From contig NZ_JADILU010000002.1 of assembly GCF_015319355.1 (NCBI RefSeq), positions 186,001-250,000 on the forward strand: a stretch of DNA of 64,000 bases, read 5' to 3'. Shown piece after piece: positions 1 to 12,300 of the stretch. Source of the stretch: Psychroserpens luteus. Its GTDB lineage: Bacteria; Bacteroidota; Bacteroidia; Flavobacteriales; Flavobacteriaceae. Within the stretch, counting starts at the first letter, position 1. The number at the start of each line of letters is the position of its first letter. The notes beneath the pieces were generated by a model that did not search any database, had not been told where the DNA came from, and was given only the letters and a program-made list of their open reading frames with translations. The translations under genes were made by a program, and so were the position numbers.

Positions 1-48
1 GAAGAAGGTGCCTATTTAAAATGTGGTTATTATAGATTTCAAGATTAG
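1..48 (+). CDS. 3' end of a CDS cut by the window start
   Basis: Frame 1 is open from the first base and stops at TAG (46-48), giving a 15-residue tail ending in GYYRFQD. The piece is too short to identify a family. It is called coding because it is open to the edge with ordinary codons and is followed by a small palindrome and then a promoter-like element for the next gene. It could be chance. Confidence 0.45.
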   Translation, partial: EEGAYLKCGYYRFQD

Positions 49-55
49 CAAACTG

Positions 56-69
56 TTATGCGTGCATAA
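56..69. repeat. short palindrome TTATGC-GT-GCATAA
   Basis: Two perfect 6-bp arms are separated by 2 bp, just after the stop of the upstream gene tail and just before the promoter-like element at 77-84. It could be an operator for the flavoenzyme gene. It lacks a T-tract, so a terminator is less likely. Confidence 0.3.
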
Positions 70-76
70 TATTTAT

Positions 77-84
77 TATATTTG
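77..84 (+). promoter_or_regulatory. Bacteroidota -7 element TATATTTG
   Basis: This is a perfect match to TAnnTTTG, the -7 element of Bacteroidota housekeeping promoters, about 50 bp before the ATG at 137. No clear -33 TTTG was seen at normal spacing. Confidence 0.5.
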
Positions 85-136
85 TTCTTATTCAACGAAA
101 CCTTTTCAATGCTGAATTCAAAATAATGTAATATTT

Positions 137-1084
137 ATGGAAACGAAACTCACCAAACTTCTTAATATAAAATACCCAATTATACAAGCACCAATGTTTT
201 TAGTGTCTAACGTTGCTATGGTAACTGAAGCTATGAAAAGTGGAATTGCAGGTTGTATTCCAGCACTTAATTATAGGACTCTGGATGAATTAAGAGTTGC
301 ATTACGCGAGTTGAAAGCAAATAAAGTAGAAGGAGGATCTTTTGGGTTTAATCTTATTGTCAACAAATCTAACATTAAATATAAAAGTCAGCTAGAGGTT
401 ATTTGTGAGGAAGGTTGTGATTTTATAATTACATCTTTAGGAAGTCCAGAGGAAACGATTAACCAGGCACATGCTGTTGGTATTAAAGTGTTTTGTGATG
501 TCACCGATTTACGTTTTGCTAAAAAAGTAGAACAATTGGGAGCAGATGCTGCAATTGCTGTAAATAATGAAGCAGGTGGTCATAGAGGAAATCTTACACC
601 AGAGGAATTAACAAATCAATTAAGTAAAGCGTTAACTATACCTGTGATTTCTGCAGGAGGTGTTGGTTGTAAAGCTGATATTGATAAAATGTTGAGCTAT
701 GGTGCAGAAGGTGTTAGTGTTGGGAGTCCGTTTATTGCATCAATTGAAGCAGGCGTGACAGACGAATACAAACAGGCTTGTGTTGATTATGGTGAAAAAG
801 ATATTATTATGACAGAGCGTATTTCTGGAACACCATGTACAGTAATTAATACACCTTATGTTCAAAAAATTGGAACAAAAGCGACATGGTTAGAAACCAT
901 GCTTAATAAAAGTAAGAAACTTAAAAAGTGGGTAAAAATGGTGCGTTTTTCAATAGGAATGAAAGCGACTGAAAATGCTGCTAAAAAAGCGACTTATAAA
1001 ACAGTTTGGGTTGCTGGTCCAAGTATTGAGCACACTAAAGAAATACTTCCTGTTAAAGATATTGTTGCTAATTTGGTATCCTGA
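137..1084 (+). CDS. NAD(P)H-dependent flavin oxidoreductase / nitronate monooxygenase family
   Basis: This 315-aa FMN-dependent TIM-barrel protein resembles class I nitronate monooxygenases (formerly 2-nitropropane dioxygenases), which oxidise alkyl nitronates. Some relatives are enoyl-ACP reductases of the FabK type. Supporting motifs are IIQAPM near residue 15, NEAGGHRG near 143 (the His in this motif is catalytic in the family), ISAGGVG near 171, and GAEGVSVGSPF near 188, the FMN phosphate loop. The length is normal. It is a soluble cytoplasmic enzyme. It appears to be a single transcription unit from the promoter at 77-84. The exact substrate cannot be told from sequence. Confidence 0.88.
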   Translation: METKLTKLLNIKYPIIQAPMFLVSNVAMVTEAMKSGIAGCIPALNYRTLDELRVALRELKANKVEGGSFGFNLIVNKSNIKYKSQLEVICEEGCDFIITSLGSPEETINQAHAVGIKVFCDVTDLRFAKKVEQLGADAAIAVNNEAGGHRGNLTPEELTNQLSKALTIPVISAGGVGCKADIDKMLSYGAEGVSVGSPFIASIEAGVTDEYKQACVDYGEKDIIMTERISGTPCTVINTPYVQKIGTKATWLETMLNKSKKLKKWVKMVRFSIGMKATENAAKKATYKTVWVAGPSIEHTKEILPVKDIVANLVS

Positions 1085-1265
1085 TTATAGTTACTATTGG
1101 AAGCTATGATTTAGATTGAGGTGAGATGATAGATTTTGAATATTATTTTTCTGTCAACTATCTGGTATAATTTATTTGGAAATTGAATTCGGTTAATTAA
1201 AATTGTAATAGCGTTCACAAATAATTCTATAAAAACTTAATTTTAGAACACATAATTTGTTTTAA

Positions 1266-2537
1266 ATGAAACGGTTTTTTTACGCAATTCTCATATCACT
1301 TTTACTTCTTGTAGCTGTTGTCTACTGGTCTTTGTCAAGTACAGATAAAACATTTGAGCGGAATAGGGTTTTAAATTTTAAAGATATACAAGCTGTTAAT
1401 TTTCGTGACTATGATTCTGTTTTGGTTGCAGCTAGTGAACTTTACGAACCAAATTTTGTAAAGGAGTTTATTCAAGGTTCTCAATATCGAGATGTATGGG
1501 CAACATCAGTTAAAGTTCCTGTTTTATTTTTAGATACACTGTTTGGAGGTGTCACTATTTTGAAAGAAGGAGGAGGAAAGCAAACTCATTCTTTAAAACT
1601 AAAAGCAAAAAATGGTATTGAATACACATTAAGAAGTGTCAATAAAGATCCAGAACCACTTATTCCAGAATTTGCTAAAACACTCGGTTTAGAAAATATT
1701 GTTGTTGATGGCATTTCGGCTCAACATCCTTATGCAGCAATATTAGTGGCAGAGTTGGCGCAATCTGTAAAAGTGCTACATACTAATCCTAAATTGGTTT
1801 TTCTTCCGAAGCAAGAAAAATTAGAAAACTATAATGATAAATTTGGAAACCGATTATTCTTATTAGAATACGAAACAGAAGGTGAAATCAACTGGACTTC
1901 ATATGAAAACATAGATCAATTAGTAGATACAAAAGATTTACAAGAACTCAAACAAACCCTAAAAGACAGTTTGAAGATTGATAAAAGAGCGCTCATTAGA
2001 GCGAGACTATTTGATTTTTTAATTGGAGATTGGGATAGACATACCAAACAATGGGGTTTTGCGCTCCAGAAAACAGATACTAATTACGTGGCAATCCCAA
2101 TTGCTGGTGATCGCGACAACGCATTTTTTAATACTGATGGATTAATCCCATCAATACTCACAAATAAAAATGTAGTACCAGAGCTTAGGCCTTTTGAAAA
2201 TGACATAGAATTTATTGAAGGATTGGTATATCCTTTTGATCGCTATTTCTTAATTAATACTCCAGAAACTCTTTTTTCTTCGGAAGCTAAAGCACTCCAA
2301 AATTTGTTGACAGATGATGTTATTGATGCATCTCTAGAGGTTTGGCCAGTTGAGATTTCTGTATTAAACGGAAAAGAAATTACAGATAAAATTAAAAGTA
2401 GAAGGGATGACCTTTTAGACTATGCTCTAAAATTTAAAATAGAGATTGATAAGCAAGGTATTGTGAATGAAAATTTAAAAGGATCTGAAGATTTAAATTT
2501 GTCTAAAAATTTAATAAACTGTTTTGAATGTGATTAA
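1266..2537 (+). CDS. membrane-anchored protein with kinase-like DWDRH motif, function unknown
   Basis: The protein has 423 aa. Residues 4-24 form a hydrophobic N-terminal anchor, and the rest should face the periplasm. The centre carries LRSVNKDPEP (about 121), SAQHPYAA (about 150) and ARLFDFLIGDWDRHTKQW (about 246-263). From memory, the same succession occurs in Bacteroidota proteins that fuse a calcineurin-like phosphoesterase to an outer-membrane D15-like barrel. The DWDRH block resembles the catalytic loop of atypical protein-kinase folds (HipA, Fam20). A later IPIAGDRDNAF segment could supply the metal-binding DxD-like Asp. Kinase activity is inference. The gene stands alone, with about 180 bp upstream. 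Confidence 0.7.
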   Translation: MKRFFYAILISLLLLVAVVYWSLSSTDKTFERNRVLNFKDIQAVNFRDYDSVLVAASELYEPNFVKEFIQGSQYRDVWATSVKVPVLFLDTLFGGVTILKEGGGKQTHSLKLKAKNGIEYTLRSVNKDPEPLIPEFAKTLGLENIVVDGISAQHPYAAILVAELAQSVKVLHTNPKLVFLPKQEKLENYNDKFGNRLFLLEYETEGEINWTSYENIDQLVDTKDLQELKQTLKDSLKIDKRALIRARLFDFLIGDWDRHTKQWGFALQKTDTNYVAIPIAGDRDNAFFNTDGLIPSILTNKNVVPELRPFENDIEFIEGLVYPFDRYFLINTPETLFSSEAKALQNLLTDDVIDASLEVWPVEISVLNGKEITDKIKSRRDDLLDYALKFKIEIDKQGIVNENLKGSEDLNLSKNLINCFECD

Positions 2538-2636
2538 TTATTGATCATTAACTAATTGGTACAGTGTTTGTTTGTAACAAATAGTCGTGTTTTACGACTT
2601 ATAAATAAAGACGTTTAATTAAAAGAAAACCAAGTT

Positions 2637-2957
2637 ATGATAAATAAAGGAACAGTAATATTAGGAGTATTGATTGGAGCAGCTGCAGGAGTTTTATTAG
2701 CACCAAATAGAGGAAATATTACAAGAGAAAAACTGAGAAAAGAAAGTAAAGAGATAAAAGACCAATTAACAACTGATTTAACAGAAGTAAAGGAGGATTT
2801 ATCTAAAGCAGCTGTGTCTGGTAAGGAGACATTAAATAAAGAGTTTAAGGACATAGCCTCTAAAACAAGTTATAAAACAGAACAAGCAATTACATTTTTA
2901 GAAAAGCAATTAGCTATTTTAAAAGAAAAAAATAAAACGCTACAGAAGACAAGTTAA
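2637..2957 (+). CDS. YtxH-domain-like small protein
   Basis: The protein has 106 aa. A short hydrophobic glycine/alanine segment at residues 7-24 (GVLIGAAAGVLLAPNRG) is followed by a long Lys/Glu-rich, probably helical tail. This is the architecture of YtxH-family proteins, often stress- or envelope-associated in Bacillota and Bacteroidota, with no firm biochemical role. A strong terminator follows at once (2971-3008), so it probably ends its own transcript. Confidence 0.8.
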   Translation: MINKGTVILGVLIGAAAGVLLAPNRGNITREKLRKESKEIKDQLTTDLTEVKEDLSKAAVSGKETLNKEFKDIASKTSYKTEQAITFLEKQLAILKEKNKTLQKTS

Positions 2958-2970
2958 AATCTTTAAAAAA

Positions 2971-3008
2971 AAGAATGGTCAACTTAATAGTTGGCCATTC
3001 TTTTTTTT
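2971..3008 (+). terminator. rho-independent terminator after the YtxH-like gene
   Basis: The stem is GAATGGTCAAC paired with GTTGGCCATTC (one G:T pair). The loop is 7 nt and is followed by at least eight T residues. It lies 14 bp after the stop codon. Confidence 0.85.
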
Positions 3009-3356
3009 AAAGACATTACAATAAATTTTTTGTCTAAAAATTTTTATATCACTTAACTAGATATGGTCGTTACGAGTTAAGTGAGATTAAATGAATTATT
3101 AATTTTTTTATTGAAAATATTTTTTTTTTCACAAATACCACTTCATAGTAAATCTTTGTATTTCAACGAATTAATTTTATTGGTCAATTTGAATTCTCAT
3201 ATATTTACACCTCCTTTTTATTTAGTTTTTAGAAGATTAGAAACTAATTTCATTTAATAGCATTTTTAGTAAGGTTGATTAATAGCAAACATTAACCCCA
3301 ACTACCTAAAGCATAATTTATAATGTGATGGTTTAACTTAACAAACCAAATACACT
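3009..3356 (+). promoter_or_regulatory. leader and regulatory region of the giant adhesin, with a 10-bp inverted repeat
   Basis: This is a 350-bp gene-free AT-rich region between a terminator and the adhesin start. It holds a perfect inverted repeat, TCACTTAACT (3049-3058) and AGTTAAGTGA (3075-3084), with a 16-nt spacer. There is no T-tract, so an operator is more likely than a terminator. A near -7 element, AATCTTTG (one mismatch to TAnnTTTG), lies near 3150-3160, which would leave a leader of about 200 nt. No small ORF of note was seen. Confidence 0.4.
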
Positions 3357-6300
3357 ATGAAGTTCAATGCTATTATTTCGCATTTAGTTTATTGTTGTTT
3401 CAACAATAAACTCTTGAGTAAAAGACCATTATTAATTGTAATACTGAGTCTTAGTTTTTTTATAACATCTGCACAAACGTTTTGCGAGGATATTTCGGGA
3501 AGTGATTGTGATGATTGTCCAGCAATCCCTATAACTATTAATCCAGATATGTTGGTTAACTGTGAGGATGAAATTGACGTAATATTAATTTTGGACGAAT
3601 CTAATTCTATAAATAGCCAAACATTAGAAAATCAAGTTAGAGATGGTGTTTTGGCATTTCTTGAAGAATTGGAATGCAAGCCTGTAAATGTTGCTATCAT
3701 AGAGTTTGGATCGGTAGCTAATTATGTTGTGCCAACTTATAGATCAGTAGCCACTGTGCTTCCAGATATCCAGAATTATTTTGATGATAATGTAGGATTT
3801 AATGGGAATACGTATACACCTAATAATTTTTCAAATGACCAATTAGGAGGAACTAATTGGCAAGCAGCATTGTTAAGAGCAAATGCATTACCAACCGCAG
3901 ACTTATTATTGATGTTTACAGATGGTAAGCCAACTGCTTATTCACCAGACGCTAATAATCCTGGGTCAAGTTATGATTTTTGTAATGATGGTGCTGATAC
4001 ACAAGAAGCTGAAATTTATAATGCAGCTATTGTAGCAAACTTAATAAAAACTAAAAACACACACATGTTTGTGTTGGGAGTTGGAAATGTTGATGATACT
4101 TATATTCCAAGTATTACAGGAACTAATGAATATGATCCAAATTTAGGAGACATAATTGCAGATTCAGACTATGAAATAGATCCAAATTTTGCAAATCTTG
4201 CAGCTTGTTTTCGCAGTATAGCTAATAATTTATGCTCAATTATTGTTGAAAGTGAAGGTTCTACAATATGTGAAGGAGAAGTAAATGGAGTTATAGATAT
4301 AACATTAACGACGCTTGCGACAGGACCTTTTACAGTAACAATATCCAATGGACCAACTAATGTTAGTCCGTTTTCTACCTCTCAAACAATTTTTTCTATT
4401 TCTAATCTTTCGGCAGGAACATATAAAGTTGAGGTCGAATCTAATGATGGATGTTATGAAGAAGGAAGTGTTTTTGTAACAATCGAAACTAGTAATCCAA
4501 TTGCTATTACTAATGGTCCTTTAGAAATAGATTGTATAAATAGTACCACCACATTAGATGGTACTGGAAGCACAACTTCAGGTGTTACATATTTATGGTC
4601 AACTAATGATGGTGCTGTTTCTGGTCCTGTTAATCAGATTACTGCCACAGCTACAGCAATAGGTACATACACCTTAACAGTTACAGATATTGAATCAAAT
4701 TGTTTTGCAACTGAAAATGTAGTGGTAACATCTAATGCTAATATTCCATCAGTAGATGCAGGATCAGATGCAGAGATAGCATGTGGGACTTCAGAATTAA
4801 CGATAAATGGTTTAGGAAGTTCAACTAATCCCGATTCAGACTTAAGTTATGCGTGGAGTGGTCCAAATGGTTTTGACGAGTCAACTGAAGATATTACAGT
4901 ATATGAAGCAGGAACTTACATGCTCACAGTAACAGATAATGATAATGGTTGTTCTGCAACAGATGGTTTAGAGGTTACGCTATGTGTAGATCCATGTACA
5001 GATCCATTAGGGGTTGATACAGATGATGACGGTATCAATGATATCTGTGACTTAGATGATGATAATGATGGAATTTTAGATGATGATGATTGTGGAATAA
5101 ATTTAATTATACCTATTGGATTTGATGGGCAGCAAGAAAGAGTGACTATTTATCCAGAAGATGATCCGCGTAATCATTGGTTCTCAGATTTCAACTTTTT
5201 GGTTATAGATGATGTAGATTTTACTTTAGGTACACCAGATTATGCAGCAGATGCTATAGATTCTCCATGGTATGCAGTACCTCAAGGAGATTCATTTGCT
5301 TGGTTACAAGCGAAAAATAATATTCCAGGAACAAATACATTTGGTAATGACGGTATTTTTGTAACCTTAACTGCTTCCGAGTTGGCTGCAAAAGGCGTAG
5401 CAATAGGAGATATTTTAAATGTTACAGTTAAGTATGCTCCAGGTTTTAATTATTTTGCAGGTAGAAAATCTGACCATGATACTACACTTAATATTTGGTA
5501 TGGAAATGGTGTTGTGACGAGTTCTACAATACCTTCGACTCCAACAGAAACAGTGCTTCCTGGATCTTGGGGTTCTACAAATTTTCGTGAAGGAAATGCA
5601 GATGATTGGAAAGATTTCTATGCCTCTTTTGTATATAATGGCGGAGATATTTTTTATGGTGTACAAGCTACTACTGGACCTGATGATTCTGGTGATGAGT
5701 CATTGTATATAGACTTTATGAGGTTAACCTCAACTGACTGTGATGATACAGATGGTGATGGTCTACCAAATAATATTGATACAGATAGCGATAACGATGG
5801 CTGTCCTGATGCGTTGGAGGCTTTTCAAAATTTGACTGCACCAAATATTTTAACTGGAGGTAGTAATGGTGGTAGTTCTAATAATATTACTCAAACAGAT
5901 GTTAATTTTTTAGGTGTACCAAATGATGCCAATGGAGGTCAATCAAATACTACAGCTACAATTACACCTGTAAATTATTTAGGAGATACATTAATTACTG
6001 GAAGTACAGTTGTTAATCAAGGAGATTCATTTACTATAACTTCTAATGCAGTCTCTATGACGACAGATATTTGGAGTTTGTCATCACCTTTCGCCCCAAA
6101 TTATTTGGCGCCCACAGCTACAGATGTGTCAAATGATCTAATTTATACTTGGACATTTGATGATGGTGGAGGCCCAATTTCAATTGCTCCAACAGAATCA
6201 GGTCCAACCGGTCAAACCTTTGATTTCGGTGTGATTACTTCAGCTAATGCAGGAACATACCATGTAACCATTACTCACCCTAATAATACATGTATTAATG

Positions 6301-9300
6301 AGGTAAGAAGTATTGTTTTAGAAGTAAACGAGATTTGTACAAATCCACCTACAGTAAACTTGTCTTCAGAGACAGGTTCAACGTGTGCCGATACTTCAAT
6401 AACAATTTCAGGAAATACATTTGGAGGAGGAGCTACAGCAATTGAAAGTATTACAGTAGATGGAGCAGGAACTTTAGATGTATCTTCTGCAGCAACGTCT
6501 CCATTTAATTTTACATATACACCTGCAGTTGGAGATGAAGGAAATACAGTCACAATTACTGTGATAACAAATAATCCAGATCCACAAGGTGATTTATGTG
6601 CTTCAGCTACAGCTACATATGAATTAACTATTAACGCATTACCAATAGTTGCTTTTACAGCCCTAGCAGATCTATGTTTGGATGCAGGAACACAGTTAGG
6701 CCTTGGAGGCGGAAGTCCACAAGGAGGTATTTACTCTGGAGCAGGCGTAACTGATGATGGTAATGGCATGACTTATAGTTTTGATTCAGGATTAGCAGGA
6801 GCAGGTGTACATACAATTATTTATAATTATATAGATGCAAATGGATGTTCAGATTCAGCAAATGATAATGTTGAAGTTTATAATGCAATCCCAGATGACA
6901 CAGCGTCAGGAGAAGTTTGTGAAGGAAACACATATAACTATGAAGGTATAGAATATGCAATAGGATCACACGATATTCCAAGAACAGATGCTAATGGTTG
7001 CTCATACAAAACGGTTTTAACGGTTTCAGCATATGAGGTAACACCAGATGAAACAGCATCAGGGGAAGTTTGTGAAGGAAATACATATAACTATGAAGGT
7101 ACAGCATATGAAGTTGGAAGTTATGATATCCCAAGAACAGATATTAATGGATGTTCATACAAAACAGTGTTAACAGTTTCAGCCTTTGAAGTGACACCAG
7201 ATGACATAGCTTCAGGAGAAGTTTGTGAAGGAAATACATATAACTATGAAGGCATAGAATACGAAGCAGGAAGCTATGATATCCCAAGAACAGATGTAAA
7301 TGGATGTTCATACAAAACGGTGTTGATAGTTTCAGTATTTGAAGTGATACCAGATGATACAGCTTCAGGCGAAGTCTGTGTTGGAGATAAATATACTTAT
7401 GAAGGTCTTGAATATGAAGTAGGGATTTATGATATTCCAAGAACAGATTCAAATGGATGTCCATACAAAACAGTATTGACTGTTTCAGCATTTGAAGTGA
7501 CACCAGATGACACAGCTTCAGGCGAAGTTTGTGTTGGAGATAAATATACTTATGAAGGTCTTGAATATGAAGTAGGATCATATGATATCCCAAGAACAGA
7601 TATTAATGGATGTTCATACAAAACAGTATTAACAGTTTCAGCATTTGAAGTAACACCAGATGACACAGCTTCAGGCGAAGTTTGCGTAGGTAATACATTT
7701 AATTATGAAGGCACAGCATATGAAGTAGGATCATATGATATCCCAAGAACAGATATTAATGGATGTTCATACAAAACAGTATTAACAATTTCAGCATTTG
7801 AAGTGACACCAGATGATACAGCTTCAGGAGAAGCCTGTGTTGGAGATAAATATACTTATGAAGGTCTTGAATACGAAGTAGGATCATATGATATCCCAAG
7901 AACAGATATTAATGGATGTTCATACAAAACAGTATTAACAATTTCAGCATTTGAAGTGACACCAGATGATACAGCTTCAGGAGAAGCCTGTGTTGGAGAT
8001 AAATATACTTATGAAGGTCTTGAATACGAAGTAGGATCATATGATATCCCAAGAACAGATATTAATGGATGTTCATACAAAACGGTATTGACAGTTTCAG
8101 CATTTGAAGTGACACCAGATGATACAGCTTCAGGAGAAGTTTGTGAAGGAAATACATATAACTATGAAGGCATAGAATACGAAGTAGGATCATATGATAT
8201 CCCAAGAACAGATATTAATGGATGTTCATACAAAACAGTATTGACAGTTTCAGTATTTGAAGTGACACCAGATGATACAGCTTCAGGAGAAGTTTGTGTA
8301 GGTAATACATTTAATTATGAAGGCATAGCATATGAAGTGGGATCACATGACATCTCAAAAACAGATGCGAATGGTTGTCCTTATACAACAGTATTAACAG
8401 TAACCGCATTTGATGTGACTCCAGACGTTGTAAATAATGTGACTATTTGTGAAGGAGATTCTTATCTGTGGTCGGTAGATGATATGACTTATACAGCAGC
8501 CGATTCACCAGTAGAATTAAATTTACTAGATGATAATGGTTGTCCTTACACAGCAACATTAACAATTACCGAAGACGATGTACCAGATACAGGAGAAAAC
8601 GGAATGTTAACAGTTTGTGAAGGCGTGACACCAACAAATGAAGAATTATTTGACTCTTTAGCAGGAACTCCAAATGAAGGTGGAGTTTGGACTGGACCAG
8701 ATTCAGGAGTTTACACATATACTTTTGCAGCATCAGGATCATGTCCTGAAGTATCAGCAACAGTAACTGTAGATTACTACGAAGTGACACCAGATGACAC
8801 AGCTTCAGGAGAAGTTTGTATAGGTAATACATTTAATTATGAAGGCACAGCATATGAAGTAGGATCATATGACATTCCAAGAACAGATATTAATGGATGT
8901 TCATACAAAACGGTGTTGACAGTTTCAGCATTTGAAGTAACACCAGATGACACAGCTTCAGGAGAAGTTTGTGAAGGAAATACATATAACTATGAAGGCA
9001 CAGCATATGAAGTAGGAAGCTATGATATTCCAAGAACAGATGTAAATGGATGTTCATACAAAACAGTATTGACAGTTTCAGCATTTGAAGTGACACCAGA
9101 TGATACAGCTTCAGGAGAAGTTTGTGTAGGTAACACATTTAATTATGAAGGAACAGAATATGAAGTGGGATCACATGACATCTCAAAAACAGATGCTAAT
9201 GGTTGTCCTTATACGACAGTATTAACAGTAACCGCATTTGATGTGACTCCAGACGTGGTAAATGATGTTACAGTTTGTGAAGGAGATTCTTATCTGTGGT

Positions 9301-12300
9301 CGGTAGATGATATGACTTATACAGCAGCCGATTCACCAGTAGAATTAAATTTACTAGATGATAATGGTTGTCCTTACACAGCAACATTAACAATTACCGA
9401 AGACGATGCACCAGATGCAGGAGAAGATGGAACTTTAACAATCTGTGCAGATGTAGTACCAACAAATGAAGGATTATTTGATGCTTTAGATGGAACTCCA
9501 AATGAAGGTGGAGTTTGGACTGGACCAGATTCAGGAGTTTACACATATACTTTTGCAGCATCAGGATCATGTCCAGAAGTATCAGCAACAGTAACTGTAG
9601 ATTACTACGAAGTGACACCAGATGATACCGCTTCAGGAGAAGTTTGTGAAGGAAATACATATAACTATGAAGGCATAGCATATGAAGTAGGATCATATGA
9701 TATTCCAAGAACAGATGTAAATGGATGTTCATACAAAACGGTATTGACAGTTTCAGCATTTGAAGTGACACCAGATGACACAGCTTCAGGAGAAGTTTGT
9801 GTAGGAAATACATATAACTATGAAGGAACAGCATATGAAGTGGGATCACATGACATCTCAAAAACAGATGCTAATGGTTGTCCTTATACGACAGTATTAA
9901 CAGTAACCGCATTTGATGTGACTCCAGACGTTGTAAATGATGTTACAGTTTGTGAAGGAGATTCTTATCTGTGGTCGGTAGATGATATGACTTATACAGC
10001 AGCCGATTCACCAGTAGAATTAAATTTACTAGATGATAATGGTTGTCCTTACACAGCAACATTAACAATTACCGAAGACGATGCACCAGATGCAGGAGAA
10101 AACGGAATGTTAACAGTTTGTGAAGGCGTGACACCAACAAATGAAGGATTATTTGATGCTTTAGATGGAACTCCAAATGAAGGCGGAGTTTGGACTGGAC
10201 CAGATTCAGGAGTTTACACATATACTTTTGCAGCATCAGGATCATGTCCAGAAGTATCAGCAACAGTAACTGTAGATTACTACGATGTGACACCAGATAA
10301 TACAGCTTCAGGAGAAGTTTGTATAGGTAACACATTTAACTATGAAGGCATAGCATATGAAGTAGGATCATATGACATTCCAAGAACAGATATTAATGGA
10401 TGTTCATACAAAACGGTATTAACAGTTTCAGCATTTGAAGTGACACCAGATGATACAGCTTCAGGAGAAGTTTGTGAAGGAAATACATATAACTATGAAG
10501 GCACAGAATACGAAGTAGGAAGCTATGATATTCCAAGAACAGATGTAAATGGATGTTCATACAAAACGGTGTTGACAGTTTCAGCATTTGAAGTGACACC
10601 AGATGACACAGCTTCAGGAGAAGTTTGTGTAGGTAACACATTTAATTATGAAGGCACAGCATATGAAGTAGGATCATATGACATTCCAAGAACAGATATT
10701 AATGGATGTTTATATACAACAGTACTCACCGTTACTGCTTATGAAGTAACTGAAGATGTAGTTGAATATGCTACAGTTTGTGAAGGTGGTTCATACTCAT
10801 GGTCAATAAATGACATGACATATACTGCATCAGATTCACCAGTTGTAATTGAATTGCAAGATGTCAATGGATGTTCATATACAGCAACATTAAACATTAC
10901 AGAAACACCAGGATTAAATGCAGGTGAAGACGGAGTCGTGACAGTATGTGCTGGAGAAACACCAACATTTGATGAATTATTTGCATCATTAGGTAGTTCA
11001 GCAGATGAAGGAGGCGTATGGAGCCAAGTATCAAACGGTGATTATGTTTATACTTTTGAATCAACAGAAGACTGCTCAGGATCATCAGCATATGTAAAAG
11101 TGTACTATTATGAAGTAACCGAAGATATAGTTGAAGACGTCACAGTTTGTGAAGGTGGTTCATACTCATGGCTAATAAATGACATGGCATATACTGCATC
11201 AGATTCACCAGTTGTAATTGAATTGCAAGATGTAAATGGATGTTCATATACAGCAACATTAAACATTACAGAAACACCAGGATTAAATGCAGGTGAAGAC
11301 GGAATAGTGACAGTATGTGCTGGAGAAACACCAACATTTGATGAATTATTTGCATCATTAGGTAGTTCAGCAGATGAAGGAGGCGTATGGAGCCAAGTAT
11401 CAAACGGTGACTATGTTTATACTTTTGAATCAACAGAAGACTGCTCAGGATCATCAGCATATGTAAAAGTGTACTATTATGAAGTAACCGAAGATATAGT
11501 TGAAGACGTCACAGTTTGTGAAGGTGGTTCATACTCATGGTTAATAAATGACATGACATATACTGCATCAGATTCACCGGTTGTAATTGAATTGCAAGAT
11601 GTCAATGGGTGTTCATATACAGCAACATTAAACATTACAGAAACACCAGGATTAAATGCAGGTGAAGACGGAGTCGTAACAGTATGTGCTGGAGAAACAC
11701 CAACATTTGATGAGTTATTTGCATCATTAGGTAGTTCAGCAGATGAAGGAGGCGTATGGAGCCAGGTATCAAACGGTGACTATGTTTATACTTTTGAAAC
11801 AACAGAAAACTGTTTAGGATCATCAGCTTATGTCAAAGTTTATGAATATGATGTCACACCAGATATTGAAGAAGACGTTACTATTGCTATTGGAGCATCA
11901 TATACATGGTCAATTACTAATGAAACATATACTGCTGAAGATTCGCCAGTTGTCGTAGAACTTTTAGATGACAATGGATGTACTTATACTGCATATCTTA
12001 AGATAACTGAAGATAATAGTTTATCAATAGAAGGTTTGGATATCAATGACACAACACTTGTAAAAGTATTTCCAGTACCTCATAATCAATTTATAAATAT
12101 ATTATATGAGTTTGGGTTTGATACAGATGTTTCAATACAGGTAATCGATGTAAGAGGAGTTATACTTAAAGATATTAATATTGATGACTATGGTCGTAAC
12201 TCAGAGAGAAGAATGCAAATTGATCTTAGTCAAATAAGTGATCAAATGTTGTTAGTAAAAATCACAACTAAAAGAGGAAGTATTATTAAAAAGATAGTTC

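Noticed and set aside
2615-2854. Minus-strand frame opposite the YtxH-like gene
   Set aside because: Complement of a real gene with clear composition and terminator; no family sense.
7144-11823. Many Leu-rich reading frames on the minus strand inside the adhesin
   Set aside because: They repeat with the same 153- and 369-bp period and are shadows of the plus-strand repeats; no start context or independent composition.
6894-11861. CRISPR-like periodic repeats
   Set aside because: The repeats are coding, in frame and contiguous; there are no short repeat-spacer units and no cas genes.
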